Below, piece after piece: positions 10,522-10,586 of a stretch of DNA of 10,586 bases. This stretch comes from JBAZBO01 sp041671425 (GTDB taxonomy: Bacteria > Patescibacteriota > WWE3 > UBA101185 > UBA10185). How positions within the stretch are numbered: the first letter of the stretch is position 1; each line of letters starts with the position of its first letter. The translations under genes and the position numbers were made by a program. Location: NCBI GenBank assembly GCA_041671425.1, contig JBAZBO010000031.1, positions 1-10,586 of the forward strand. Direction: 5' to 3'. The notes under the pieces are model-generated. The model did not search any database. It was not told the origin of the DNA and saw nothing but the letters and a program-made list of their open reading frames with translations.

Positions 10522-10586
10522 ATGATATATGAGCTAGTTTCTTTCGTGCAGGTTTATGTCCTTCCAGCTGTGTTTATCTTTTGTTT
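10522..10586 (+). CDS. Start of a probable membrane protein, cut by the window end
   Basis: ATG at 10522 follows GGGAG by 6 nt and a promoter by about 28 nt. The 21 complete codons visible read MIYELVSFVQVY and then VLPAVFIF, hydrophobic as in a first membrane segment or signal anchor. The frame stays open to the end. Too little is present to name a family. Confidence 0.5.
   Translation, partial: MIYELVSFVQVYVLPAVFIFC

Noticed and set aside
1..10586. Alternative genetic code (TGA as Gly) known in some CPR groups
   Set aside because: TGA ends several intact genes at the expected length and does not occur inside them.

Overview
The window reads as chromosomal DNA from a small-genome, probably anaerobic bacterium. 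The best guess is a member of the Candidate Phyla Radiation (Patescibacteria, Microgenomates/Katanobacteria-like). This is inference from gene content: an NrdD/NrdG2-type anaerobic ribonucleotide reductase, an isolated family 5 solute-binding protein beside a TMTC-like GT-C/TPR membrane protein, divergent HIT, Ham1 and Csp proteins, and a 90-residue protein of a type I associate with CPR genomes. TGA is used as a stop (for example at the end of nrdG and of the 1945-2364 gene), so code 25 does not apply. Both tRNA genes encode their CCA end.

Layout. 1-733 (+): the last codons of a probable nrdD, overlapping nrdG by one base. 711-1376 (-): a class I SAM methyltransferase meeting nrdG tail to tail. 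1394-3270: a block of three poorly known genes (a membrane-anchored LysM-like protein on -, two unknown proteins on +). It has strong Shine-Dalgarno (SD) sites, structured leaders, large 3' hairpins and, in lines I counted by hand, about 50% GC against about 37-38% in sampled flanking genes. 3345-3419 (-): tRNA-Glu(TTC). 3501-6398 (+): substrate-binding protein, then the GT-C/TPR membrane protein. 6423-6498 (+): tRNA-His(GTG). 6581-8456: HIT protein (+), peptide deformylase (-), Ham1-like nucleotide pyrophosphatase (+). 8531-9742 (-): an MFS-like transporter. 9838-10365 (+): the 90-residue protein and a cold-shock protein. 10522-end (+): start of a membrane-like protein.

The most striking signal concerns gene starts. 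Six protein genes (methyltransferase, GT-C/TPR, HIT, deformylase, Ham1-like, 90-residue protein) have a good -10 box ending exactly 6 or 7 nt before the start codon and no Shine-Dalgarno site, so their mRNAs should be leaderless. The three genes of the GC-richer block, the cold-shock gene and the last partial gene instead have clear SD sites. Two start modes therefore alternate within 10 kb. I see no CRISPR array, insertion sequence, transposase or recognisable defence system. The genes look mostly monocistronic apart from nrdD-nrdG.
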